Shown here piece after piece: positions 52,774-61,200 of a stretch of 64,000 bases of DNA. The DNA comes from Bacillota bacterium (GTDB lineage Bacteria > Bacillota > Clostridia > Christensenellales > CAG-138): the NCBI GenBank assembly GCA_023390655.1, contig JAEWCL010000015.1:62001-126000 (forward strand). The letters are read 5' to 3'. Each line of letters begins with the position of its first letter. Position 1 is the stretch's first letter. The notes under the pieces were generated by a model. It saw nothing but the letters and a program-made list of their open reading frames with translations. It was not told the DNA's origin and did not search any database. The translations under genes and the position numbers were made by a program.

Positions 52774-53481
52774 TCAGGTGCCCAGATACGCCTCGCGCAC
52801 CTTTTCGTTGCTCTTGATCTCCTTGGCCGGGCCGGAAAAGGCAACTTTCCCGGTCTCAAGCACATACGCTCGGTCCGCTATGCTCAACGCCATGTTTGCG
52901 TTCTGCTCGACAAGCAGTATGGTCATGCCTTCTTTTTGCAGCATCTGGATAATATCGAAGATGCCGCGCACGATGATCGGCGCCAAACCCATGGAGGGCT
53001 CGTCAAGCAGCAATATTTTCCCGCCCGTCATCATTGCCCGCGCGACGGCCAGCATCTGCTGCTCCCCGCCGGACAGGGTTCCGCCCAGCTGGCTCTGCCG
53101 TTCCGCCAGCCTCGGAAAATGATCGAACGCCCGCTCCATATTCTTTTTGATAATCGCGTTGTCCTTATGGATATAGCCGCCCATGAGGAGATTTTCACGA
53201 ACGGTCATATTGTAGATGATCCTTCTTCCTTCCGGCACATGGCAGATGCCGCGCTCCACAATTTTATTGGGAGGAAGTTTTGTGATCTCTTCGCCCTCAA
53301 ATTTGATGGAGGTTTCCTTTGTTACCTTATTCAGGCCGGAAATCGCGCGGAGCGTGCTGGTTTTTCCCGCGCCGTTCGCACCGATCAGGGTTACGATCTC
53401 GGATTTGTTCACCGTGAAGCTGATATCGTCCACGCCCCTGATGGATCCGTAAGAAACGCCCAAATGACTGATCTCTAGCAT
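52774..53481 (-). CDS. livF: Branched-chain amino-acid ABC transporter ATPase LivF
   Basis: The 235-residue ATPase has Walker A GANGAGKTST, the signature LSGGEQQML and Walker B KILLLDEPSMGLAP. It is the short LivF form, and ICHVPEGRRIIYNMTVRENLLMGGY matches LivF rather than LivG. It overlaps livG by 7 nt. It couples ATP hydrolysis to amino-acid import. Confidence 0.95.
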   Translation of the reverse strand: MLEISHLGVSYGSIRGVDDISFTVNKSEIVTLIGANGAGKTSTLRAISGLNKVTKETSIKFEGEEITKLPPNKIVERGICHVPEGRRIIYNMTVRENLLMGGYIHKDNAIIKKNMERAFDHFPRLAERQSQLGGTLSGGEQQMLAVARAMMTGGKILLLDEPSMGLAPIIVRGIFDIIQMLQKEGMTILLVEQNANMALSIADRAYVLETGKVAFSGPAKEIKSNEKVREAYLGT

Positions 53482-54251
53482 GTCTCACCATCATCCTTTC
53501 CAAGATACGCCTCGATCACCTTGGGGTTCTTTTGCACCTCTTCGGGCTTACCTTCCGCGATCGTCACGCCAAAGTCGATTACCTTAATGCGGTCCGCAAT
53601 CGCCATGACCATGTTCATGTGATGCTCGATCAAAACAATGGTGATGTCAAAGGCGTTGCGCACCTCCCGGATCAGCTGCACAAGCTCCTCCACCTCGCCC
53701 GGATTCATACCCGCAGCCGGCTCGTCAAGGCAGAGGATCTTGGGGTTTGTCGCAAGCGCCCTTGCGATCTCCAGACGGCGTTGCTTTCCATACGGCAGGT
53801 TCTTTGCCATAAAGTCCGCTTCCTGATCCAAATGGAACACCTCGAGGAGCTCTCTGGCCTTCTTCTTGAAGCTTTCTTCCCGCGCCTTGAACTTTTTCGT
53901 GCGAAACAGCGCCTCCATCAGGTTATAGTCCACCTGCAGCTCCATTGCGATGAGCAGATTGTCAAGGACGCTTGCATTGCCGAACAGCCTGATATTCTGG
54001 AAGGTACGCGCAATGCCGTTTTGCGTAAAAATGTTGGCGCGCTCTCCGTTCATCAGCTTATCGCCGATTTTGATGGTGCCGCGGGTCGGCTGATAGATGC
54101 CGGTGAGTATATTGAAAATCGTTGTCTTTCCGGCGCCGTTCGGTCCTATGACCGCAAGCAGCTCATGTTCCTGCAGCTCCAGGTTAAAATCATCCACCGC
54201 TTTTAAGCCGCCGAATTCTATGGATAAATGTTCTGCAACCAATAACGACAT
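53475..54251 (-). CDS. livG: Branched-chain amino-acid ABC transporter ATPase LivG
   Basis: The 258-residue ATPase shows Walker A GPNGAGKTTIFN, the LivG-type NGIARTFQNIRLF segment, LPYGKQRRLEIARAL in the signature region and Walker B KILCLDEPAAGMNP. It overlaps livF and starts 22 nt after livM. One copy each of LivG and LivF is standard. Confidence 0.95.
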   Translation of the reverse strand: MSLLVAEHLSIEFGGLKAVDDFNLELQEHELLAVIGPNGAGKTTIFNILTGIYQPTRGTIKIGDKLMNGERANIFTQNGIARTFQNIRLFGNASVLDNLLIAMELQVDYNLMEALFRTKKFKAREESFKKKARELLEVFHLDQEADFMAKNLPYGKQRRLEIARALATNPKILCLDEPAAGMNPGEVEELVQLIREVRNAFDITIVLIEHHMNMVMAIADRIKVIDFGVTIAEGKPEEVQKNPKVIEAYLGKDDGETC

Positions 54252-54272
54252 AAATTCTCCTGCTTTCCCGTC

Positions 54273-55358
54273 TTATTCCTGGCCTGCACGCCTGTCCGGG
54301 GAGCCTTTGCTTTTCCCGAAGAGGCGCTTCGCGCCTTGCAGCAGCGATGGCAGCAATCCGCCGTTCTCCGCCCGCTGATAGATGCTTTCCTTTTCGCCAA
54401 AGCGCATAAAGCCGAATTCATGCTTGCCGAAGATGCCCTTGGGACGGTTGAGCATAATGATGATCAGCGCCAGCGCAAAAATTACAAGGCGCCACTGGTC
54501 CACAACGCGCAGGAACTCCGGCAAAATTGTAAAGAGCAGTGCGCCCAACATGGCGCTGCTGTAGCTTCCCACGCCGCCCGCATAGAGGTACATCAGCATA
54601 TCCGTGGATTTCGCCTGGTTGAACATCTCAGGGTTGATGAACATCAGCTGATGCGCATACAGCGCGCCGCCCAGGCCCGCGATAAACGCGGACAAGATAA
54701 ACGATATAATCTTCTTGCGCGTCGTATTGATGCCCATCGTCTCTGCGGCCAGCTCATTTTCACGGATCGCGATACAGCTTCTTCCGTATGCGGAGTGCGT
54801 GAAATTCCTCAGCAGGAACATCACGAGCACCACAACCAGGAACAGGATCGGGAACGTGGAAAGGTTCGCAATGCCGTTGAGACCCTTCGCCTGGCCGGAG
54901 TAAGGGAACACGCGCCAGAGCACGCGGATGATTTCGCTAAAGCCAAGCGTAATAATCGCAAGATAGTCGCCCTTTAAGCGCAGGGAAGGGATGCCGATCG
55001 CAAAGCCAATCAGCGCCGCCATAGCGGCCCCAAGAAGAATTGCGGCAAAAAACAGCAGATAGGCGGAGAGATCGTTCGTCATGAGGGGCGCAAACACTTT
55101 CTTGGTCAGCATTGCGGACGTATAGGCGCCTACGGACATAAAGCCCGCCTGTCCCAAAGAAAACTGCCCGGTCATGCCGTTGATCAGGTTCAGGCTCATC
55201 GCCACGATGGCGTTGATGCAGGCAAGCTTCAATATCTGGTACCAATAGGTGTTGAGGATGCCAAGCCTGGAAAAGCCCTCAATAGCCAGGAATACAACGG
55301 GTATCATGATATAGCTCAGATACGATCTGTTTTGATTGCGTATGATGCTCTTTTTCAT
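54273..55358 (-). CDS. livM: Branched-chain amino-acid ABC transporter permease LivM
   Basis: The 361-residue protein has about ten helices, ALNLINGMTGQFSLGQAGFMSVGAYTSA near the start and IRENELAAETMGINTTRKKIISF in the cytoplasmic coupling loop. GGVGSYSSAMLGALLFTILPEFLR near the C-terminus is typical of LivM. It carries an extended basic tail of about 45 residues. It starts 9 nt after livH. Confidence 0.94.
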   Translation of the reverse strand: MKKSIIRNQNRSYLSYIMIPVVFLAIEGFSRLGILNTYWYQILKLACINAIVAMSLNLINGMTGQFSLGQAGFMSVGAYTSAMLTKKVFAPLMTNDLSAYLLFFAAILLGAAMAALIGFAIGIPSLRLKGDYLAIITLGFSEIIRVLWRVFPYSGQAKGLNGIANLSTFPILFLVVVLVMFLLRNFTHSAYGRSCIAIRENELAAETMGINTTRKKIISFILSAFIAGLGGALYAHQLMFINPEMFNQAKSTDMLMYLYAGGVGSYSSAMLGALLFTILPEFLRVVDQWRLVIFALALIIIMLNRPKGIFGKHEFGFMRFGEKESIYQRAENGGLLPSLLQGAKRLFGKSKGSPDRRAGQE

Positions 55359-55367
55359 GCTATCCCC

Positions 55368-56249
55368 TTATACCTTCTCTGTCGTAATTTTGCCGAACAG
55401 GCCGGCGGGCTTCACAAGCAGAATAATAATCAATACCAGATACGCCATACCGAAGCCGACATCGGCGTTGAATTTTGTGGCGAATATCTCGATCACGCCC
55501 ATGATGATGCCGCCATACATCGCGCCGCGGATGCTGCCGATGCCGCCGATAACCGCGGCGATAAAGGCTTTGTTGCCAAGGAACGAACCGATGCTGACCT
55601 CAAGCGTGGGATACATGACGCCGTAGAATACGCCTCCGGCCCCCGCAAGCGCGGCGCCGATGAAGAAGGTGATGGCGATGATGGCGTTAATATCGATGCC
55701 CATCAGGCATGCCGCGTCCCTGTCGGCCGAAACCGTGCGCATGGCGCGGCCCACCTTTGTCTTGCTCACGAGGAAATTAAGGCCTGCCATCAGGACAAAC
55801 GCCAAAGCGATCAGTATGATCTGGGCGGATGTAATGGTAACGCCGAACATCTCGATATTCTGGCTCTTGATCAGCTCCGGAAAGGGCTTTGGAATCGGCC
55901 CGATAAACGGCAACGCCCTGCACAGGTTCTGTATAAACATAGAAACGCCCAGCGCCGTAATGAGCGCGGAGAGTTTCGGTTGATTTCTCATCGGTCGGTA
56001 TGCAATACGCTCTGTAACCACGCCAATCAGACCCACCACAAGCATTGCCGCAATAACGCTGACAATCAGGCTCTGCTGCATGAACAGGCAAGTAAAAAAC
56101 GCCGTATATGCGCCCAGCATCAGAAAATCGCCGTGCGCGAAATTGATCAGGTCCACGATACCGTAAACCATTGTGTAGCCAAGCGCCACCAATGCATAGA
56201 TGGTTCCCAGCTGTACGCCGTATATGAGCAACTGAAAAAACTGTGCCAT
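55368..56249 (-). CDS. livH: Branched-chain amino-acid ABC transporter permease LivH
   Basis: The true start is the ATG at 56249 (AAGGAAGGG upstream), giving 293 residues with about eight helices. LVALGYTMVYGIVDLINFAHGDFLMLGAY and AVSADRDAACLMGIDINAIIAITFFIGAALAG are LivH signatures, and AVIGGIGSIRGAMYGGIIMG ends the core. It forms the channel with LivM. Confidence 0.94.
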   Translation of the reverse strand: MAQFFQLLIYGVQLGTIYALVALGYTMVYGIVDLINFAHGDFLMLGAYTAFFTCLFMQQSLIVSVIAAMLVVGLIGVVTERIAYRPMRNQPKLSALITALGVSMFIQNLCRALPFIGPIPKPFPELIKSQNIEMFGVTITSAQIILIALAFVLMAGLNFLVSKTKVGRAMRTVSADRDAACLMGIDINAIIAITFFIGAALAGAGGVFYGVMYPTLEVSIGSFLGNKAFIAAVIGGIGSIRGAMYGGIIMGVIEIFATKFNADVGFGMAYLVLIIILLVKPAGLFGKITTEKV

Positions 56250-56566
56250 AACTACCCTTCCTTTTTCATCATGCAAGAACAGGTGCTTCTTTCCGCCCGC
56301 CGGAACCCCGCAGGCGTGTTCTCACGCATCCTCCGGCCCTGCCGACGCCGCCTCAGGGCGGCTCTTTCGTCAGGGTGCGTCCATACCGCTCTAAGGGATC
56401 AAAGCTGACGCGCCTGTCGCCAGCTTTGACGGATATGGTTCTTTCCGTAATTGTTTTCGCTTTGCCGGGGCGCTCAGCGCCCCGGCACGCAATCCCGCCA
56501 TTGCCGAAAGCGGCATAGGGGATTTTCAGGAGGATGACCCGTCCTGCATTTTTCTACAATTCCGCT
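56250..56566 (-). terminator. Hairpin-rich spacer between livK and livH
   Basis: This 317-bp spacer contains a perfect GC hairpin at 56464-56486 (GCCGGGGCGC / GCGCCCCGGC, 3-nt loop) and a TCAAAGCTG / CAGCTTTGA pair at about 56398-56432. No coding sequence is evident. The hairpins would protect livK mRNA and limit read-through to the permeases. Confidence 0.6.
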
Positions 56567-57742
56567 TTACGGATTGATGGTCGTGACGTAAGCGGGAACG
56601 CCGTCCTTGTAAACCATGATGTTCGCAGCCTTCTGGGGGTTGCGGTTTTCATCATATACCAGATGGCCGCTGGGCAGGTCGATGTCGGAAGCGGCGATCG
56701 CATCGCGGAGGGCTTCGGGATCGCTCACAGTGCCCGCGCGCTGCAGCGCGTCCACCAGGATCTTCACAACGTCATAGGACATGGTGGACTGGGTGTTCGG
56801 CTCCTTGTTATACTTTTCGCGGAAGGCCTTTGTATATGCCGCGGAGACGGGGTCCGTGCTATCGGCCGCGAACAGGGAGATGAAGTAGCAGCCTTCGATC
56901 GCTTCTTTGCCGGTCAGCTCAGGGATGTTCGGGTTGTCCCAGGACATTTCGCCCATGATCTTCGCATCGATGTTCAATTCACGGATCTGCTTGATCTGCA
57001 GGGGCAGCTCGCCCGCCTGGTTGGGAAGGAAGATGACTTCTGCGCCGGAGCTCTGGATGTTAGAAAGCTGCGCCTTATAATCCTTCACGTCAGCGCCTGC
57101 ATAGGCTTCAAACGCAACCACGGTACCGCCAAGCTTCTCAAACTCGCTCTTGAAGTTGTTGGCAAGGCCCAGAGAATAATCGTCGGCGTTGCTGTAAAGC
57201 ACGGCAACCTTCTCTGCTTCGAGCATGTCTTTTGCCATCTTTGCGCACACAACCGCCTGGAAGCTGTCGATCCAGCAGGCGCGGAACACGTAGGGGCCGC
57301 CAACCGTCGTCACATCGGGGTTGCTGCTGGTTGTTCCGATTGCGGGAACCTTCGCGGCGGTCGCCACGGGGCCTGCCGCGATCAAGGGACCGCTGGAGTC
57401 GGGCCCGATGATGGCAATGACCTTATCCTGGCCGATGACCTTGTTGTAGGCATTCGTCGTGATTTCAGGCTTTGCTTCGCCGTCTTCCTCAACGATTTCA
57501 ATCTTGTATTTCTTGCCGCCTACTTCAAAGCCGCCCGCATTGTTGATTTCGTCAACGGCGAGGTTGACGCCATAGCGGGAATATTCACCCGCAACAGCGG
57601 CGGGGCCTGTGAACGGCTGAACAAGGCCGAATTTCACCGTGCCGGCTTCCCCATCCTTCGGGGTGTTCGCGGACGGCTGCTGGCAGCCGGCGAATGCCAT
57701 CAGCATCGCTGCCACAAGAACCAGGGACAATACTTTTTTCAT
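56567..57742 (-). CDS. livK: Amino-acid-binding lipoprotein of ABC importer (LivK type)
   Basis: The 391-residue protein has a lipoprotein signal ending LMAFAGC (Cys at about 20). The mature Peripla_BP_6 domain starts TVKFGLVQPFTGPAAVAGEYSRYGVNLAVDEINNAGG. It has VIAIIGPDSSGPLIAAGPVA, GTTSSNPDVT and YSNADDYSLGLANNFKSEFEKLGG, all typical of LivJ/LivK. AGGAGGAT precedes the ATG. It heads the livKHMGF operon. The linked aminotransferase, aldolase and kinase suggest that the ligand is not simply leucine or valine. Confidence 0.94.
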   Translation of the reverse strand: MKKVLSLVLVAAMLMAFAGCQQPSANTPKDGEAGTVKFGLVQPFTGPAAVAGEYSRYGVNLAVDEINNAGGFEVGGKKYKIEIVEEDGEAKPEITTNAYNKVIGQDKVIAIIGPDSSGPLIAAGPVATAAKVPAIGTTSSNPDVTTVGGPYVFRACWIDSFQAVVCAKMAKDMLEAEKVAVLYSNADDYSLGLANNFKSEFEKLGGTVVAFEAYAGADVKDYKAQLSNIQSSGAEVIFLPNQAGELPLQIKQIRELNIDAKIMGEMSWDNPNIPELTGKEAIEGCYFISLFAADSTDPVSAAYTKAFREKYNKEPNTQSTMSYDVVKILVDALQRAGTVSDPEALRDAIAASDIDLPSGHLVYDENRNPQKAANIMVYKDGVPAYVTTINP

Positions 57743-57984
57743 CGTTTATCCTCCTCATATTCATAACAGGGTTCCCTGTTAGAGTCTTTTTCATAGAATT
57801 TCAGGTTCTGGAACAAAATCTGTATAATATACGTGTTCTTACCCTTGAGGCAGAGAAACAGGTGTTCTTTTTTATATCGGACAGGAGGGATGTTTTAGAA
57901 AAATTCTTGAGTAAATTATAGTATTTCGTCTTTCTCTTTTCATCGGACAAGAAACAAAATATTATTTTATTATTTAGACAAAAT
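57743..57984 (-). promoter_or_regulatory. AT-rich upstream region of livK
   Basis: About 240 bp of AT-rich DNA precede livK. On the minus strand TATTATA lies in AACACGTATATTATACAG (about 57820-57840) as a plausible -10, but no good -35 is seen, which fits an activator-dependent promoter. AGAACAC occurs twice about 30 bp apart. PucR, encoded just upstream, is the likely regulator. No gene is seen. Confidence 0.4.
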
Positions 57985-58016
57985 ACAATTCCAGCCAAGG
58001 TTTTGGCTGGAATTGT
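57985..58016 (-). terminator. Terminator of the pucR-type gene
   Basis: A perfect 14-bp stem (ACAATTCCAGCCAA / TTGGCTGGAATTGT) with a 4-nt loop follows the regulator's stop by 25 nt; ATTTTGTCT follows on the minus strand. Confidence 0.88.
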
Positions 58017-58041
58017 GGATTCAACAACAAACTTTCTCACG

Positions 58042-59211
58042 TTATTTCATAAAGCTCCGCTGTATCGCATATACCCGAAATACAATCGCAAGCTCTTCCT
58101 CAATACGCGCACGCTCCTCAATTCCCAGTATTTCCTTTACTTTCTTTATCCTGTATCTCACCGTATTTTTATGCAGGTGCAGCGCGTTCGCCGTTTCGAT
58201 CACATCAAACTCTTTTTCCACATATACTTCCATGGTTCGAAACAGCTCGGACCCATATTCCCTGTCGAACGCCATAATAGGTTCGAGGATGCTTGTACAA
58301 TATTGCTTCATCCAATAATCCGTACTATAGGGCATCAGCACCCTGTATATGCCGATCTCTGAAAAACGAACGCAGCTCTGCATGTATTTTGCGGCGTATT
58401 CCGCCGCGAAAATGCATTCTGAAAACGCGTACCGCATGTTTTCCGCCTTTTCATGTACATTGCTGATCCCCGTCACAATATCCGGCCTCAACAGGCGGAT
58501 TTTCCTCTGCACAATGGCCTTCAGATCATCCGTTTTCTTGTGCTCCTTAAGATTCAGTATCACCAGATGGTTGTTCTTATATTTGAACAGGTAATCCTCC
58601 TTGCCAATAAAATTGTTCAGAAGGCTGTTCGTATGGTTGAGGTCCACTGTCATGGGATAGTGCGTGGAATGGTAGCAGACCGCGCAATACTTCTCCGGCA
58701 TGAGCGGCACCAGTTCGGAGACCAGCGATCCGGCATTTAACGGCGTGAGCGTTCCCATCAGCAGCAGGTGAATTTTCTGTTCAATCAGGTCTGTTCTGTC
58801 CGCCTCGGCGATTTTATTGTTGATGGCAATCACGATGTTCTCAAAATACGCGTCGTCCCGGCCGAACAGAAAGATCGGGAAGGCCTGCTGCTCCGCATAG
58901 GCAATGACTTCTTCTGGCAGCCGTTCATAGTAGATGGTTTTAATCGCAAGCGCACTGACCCCGTCCCGGCAGAGACCCTTGATGGCGGATAAGATCCTTT
59001 CGGGGTGATCTTTTGCAAACAGAAGGCTCGAAATGACAAAGGCTTCCTTGCCGAATGTCCATACCTTTTCAAGCTGCGGATTTTCATTGGCATATTCATA
59101 ATCCAGGATTCCGATGTTGGAGACCTGACGGCCCAGCCCCCTGTCTCCCGCAACCAAATGGAAGACCTCAAAATCCTTCAATTGCATGATTTCTTTGACT
59201 GTGACCGACAC
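58042..59211 (-). CDS. PucR-family transcriptional regulator
   Basis: The best start is a GTG at 59211 with AGGGGGAA upstream, giving 389 residues; the open frame continues to 59298. The N-terminal PucR domain (VTVKEIMQLKDFEVFHLVAG, about 3-120) is followed by a GGDEF-like regulatory region. At the C-terminus is the HTH_30 domain, DVIETANALHLHKNTVRYRIKKVKEILG. PucR-like proteins control purine or amino-acid catabolism. It lies directly upstream of livK on the same strand, separated by a terminator, so it likely controls the liv and catabolic genes. Confidence 0.9.
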   Translation of the reverse strand: MSVTVKEIMQLKDFEVFHLVAGDRGLGRQVSNIGILDYEYANENPQLEKVWTFGKEAFVISSLLFAKDHPERILSAIKGLCRDGVSALAIKTIYYERLPEEVIAYAEQQAFPIFLFGRDDAYFENIVIAINNKIAEADRTDLIEQKIHLLLMGTLTPLNAGSLVSELVPLMPEKYCAVCYHSTHYPMTVDLNHTNSLLNNFIGKEDYLFKYKNNHLVILNLKEHKKTDDLKAIVQRKIRLLRPDIVTGISNVHEKAENMRYAFSECIFAAEYAAKYMQSCVRFSEIGIYRVLMPYSTDYWMKQYCTSILEPIMAFDREYGSELFRTMEVYVEKEFDVIETANALHLHKNTVRYRIKKVKEILGIEERARIEEELAIVFRVYAIQRSFMK

Positions 59212-59413
59212 TTCGATTCCCCCTTCTGTCCATAAATCTGCCGCATCCGGGCACAATCCCATCAGGATTGTCCATTCTATTATACAACGATTTGGCATGA
59301 TAGGCTATTATGCGGGGTTTTGCGCCTTGAAGGACCAGCCCAAGTGAATATTTCTTGTTTTCCCTCTTCTTATGGCTGTATGGCAAAACGCATTGTTCCA
59401 CTATAGCGATAAG

Positions 59414-59449
59414 CAGCCGGGGTTGCGATGCTTTCGCAATCCCCGGCTG
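59414..59449 (-). terminator. Terminator after the Gfo/Idh gene
   Basis: CAGCCGGGG plus TTGCGA pair with their complements with one bulge around a short loop, 53 nt after the oxidoreductase stop; CTTATCG follows on the minus strand. Confidence 0.6.
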
Positions 59450-59501
59450 TAAGTAATTTCTTCGACTTTGGCGGATTTATCCTGCGCTTTCTTTACCGGA
59501 C

Positions 59502-60575
59502 TTACAGCCGCACGTCCGTCCACCGTCCGCCATGCATGGCGCTCTCGTAGACCGCTTCGCATATGGCTGCGTTTACAAAGCCATCGTAAAAGTCCGCAAA
59601 TTGTACGCTGCGCGTACGATCTTCAATTTTATTGTAAACTTCACCGACCATGCTGACGAGCGTATCCTGATACCCTCCGCCAAAAGGAGCGATTCTCGCA
59701 CAAACGCCCTGCCCCCTTTCCCCTTGCAGGAGGGTATATGGCTCCTCTGCGCACCAGGAAAAGGACTTTTCGCTGCCTGAAAGCTCAATCGAAAGCCGGT
59801 TGACGCGGCCCGGGGAAATTTCTGAAACCAGCAGGGAGCCGAATACATTGCCCGAAAAGCGTATTGTAATGGCTGCAGCGTCTTCGGAAGAAACGGTGAT
59901 ATCCGCGCCTTCACTTAATGCAGGGTACATGACGCCTTCGCGCAGCGTCCGTTCCGGCGCAGCCTGATAGAAGTTCGCCGATACCGCCTCAACCTCGCGG
60001 CCCGAAAGAAATCTTGCAAGATCCATCCAGTGGGAGCCGATTTCCGTTACGGCGCGCATACTGCCCGCAAGCTCCGGCTTGTATCTCCAGGAATATGGGG
60101 CGGGCAGCATGTGAAATTCCTGAAGGTACGCGCCATGCATCATCTGGAGGCTGCCCAGCTGCCCGCTCTGCACCTGTTTGCGCATCTCCATGCAGGCGGC
60201 ATGGTATCTGACATTAAACCCCACCGCGTGCACAAGCTGCTGCTCGGAAGCAATTTCATACAGTTCCTTTGCCGCCTGTGGGGAAAGGCAGAGCGGCTTT
60301 TCACAGAGCACATGTTTCTTATGCAGTAGCGCCGACCGTATCATCTCGTAATGCACATTTGCGGGCGTACAGATGTGGATGCATTGGGCGTCGCCCTCGA
60401 GTGCCTGCTCCAGCGTATCCGTATGCTGCGGTATCTTCCACCTGCCGGCAAAGGCCGCGGCGCTCTTCTCATCAGAGCCAACAACACAAACAGGCTCGCC
60501 TCCATTTTTCAATATGGCGCTTGCATGCAGGTCTCCCATCAGCCCGCAGCCAATGATTGCGGCCTTGATTCCCAT
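59502..60575 (-). CDS. Gfo/Idh/MocA-family oxidoreductase
   Basis: From the ATG at 60575 (GGGAGG upstream) the protein is 357 residues. The N-terminal Rossmann fold has AAIIGCGLMGDLHA, and VLCEKPLCLSPQAAKELYE holds the conserved Glu-Lys-Pro. The C-terminal alpha/beta domain contains EIGSHWMDLARFLSG with the catalytic His. These enzymes oxidise or reduce sugars, inositols or sugar amines with NAD(P). It overlaps the DUF985 gene's end, so the two form an operon. Substrate unknown. Confidence 0.92.
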   Translation of the reverse strand: MGIKAAIIGCGLMGDLHASAILKNGGEPVCVVGSDEKSAAAFAGRWKIPQHTDTLEQALEGDAQCIHICTPANVHYEMIRSALLHKKHVLCEKPLCLSPQAAKELYEIASEQQLVHAVGFNVRYHAACMEMRKQVQSGQLGSLQMMHGAYLQEFHMLPAPYSWRYKPELAGSMRAVTEIGSHWMDLARFLSGREVEAVSANFYQAAPERTLREGVMYPALSEGADITVSSEDAAAITIRFSGNVFGSLLVSEISPGRVNRLSIELSGSEKSFSWCAEEPYTLLQGERGQGVCARIAPFGGGYQDTLVSMVGEVYNKIEDRTRSVQFADFYDGFVNAAICEAVYESAMHGGRWTDVRL

Positions 60576-60586
60576 AGCGCCCTCCC

Positions 60587-61072
60587 TCAATATTTTGGCG
60601 GCTGCGCCAGTATGCGGAGTAAAGATGCATATTGGGGATATAGCCGGAGAAGCTCCTCCATCCCGCCATCCTCATAATCCGCTTGATCATACGCGGGGGA
60701 AACGGTACATCCAAGCAGCGCAAACTCCCCCGCGCCAACAATGCGGCTGCCCTGCCATGTTCCCGCCGGCACCACCTGCTGCACCCGCTCCCCGTTTAGA
60801 AGGTCGGTTCCAAGAAATACGGTTTCCCCGCTTCCATCCGGGTACAGCAGCAGCAGTTCCACCCGCGTCCCCAGATAGAAATGATACACCTCGTCGCTTT
60901 TCAAGCGGTGCATGCGGGAGAACGTATCCCGTTTTAACAGGTAATAAATCGCAGATGCGATCGGCTTGCCGGATGACAGACAGGCTTCGGAAAGATAGTT
61001 CCGGCGGAAAGCGCCGCCTTCGCCAATGAGCGGCGCAAGCTCCAACGCGTTTATGATCTGTTCGGCGGTCAT
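60587..61072 (-). CDS. Cupin-fold DUF985 family protein
   Basis: The 161-residue protein matches the DUF985 (Cupin_5) family. Evidence includes LIGEGGAFRRNYLSE, SAIYYLLKRDTFSRMHRLKSDEVYHFYLG, QQVVPAGTWQGSRIV and FALLGCTVSPAYDQADYEDG, with His and Glu residues placed as in a cupin metal or sugar pocket. Some relatives are studied as sugar-nucleotide epimerase-like proteins, but function is not established. It precedes and nearly overlaps the Gfo/Idh gene. Confidence 0.88.
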   Translation of the reverse strand: MTAEQIINALELAPLIGEGGAFRRNYLSEACLSSGKPIASAIYYLLKRDTFSRMHRLKSDEVYHFYLGTRVELLLLYPDGSGETVFLGTDLLNGERVQQVVPAGTWQGSRIVGAGEFALLGCTVSPAYDQADYEDGGMEELLRLYPQYASLLRILAQPPKY

Positions 61073-61143
61073 GGCTTATCCTCCCTTGCGTTTTGAGACA
61101 TAGTATAGCATATCATGCTGCCATCCGCTCCCCGAAGATACAT

Positions 61144-61179
61144 AAAAGGGATACCCGGCTTACGCAGGATATCCCTTTT
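61144..61179 (-). terminator. Terminator of the flavoprotein gene
   Basis: AAAAGGGATA and TATCCCTTTT form a perfect 10-bp stem (extended by CC/GG) 21 nt after the stop; the stem ends in a TTTT run on the minus strand. Confidence 0.82.
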
Positions 61180-61200
61180 GCCTGTCTTATAGACCCTGTT

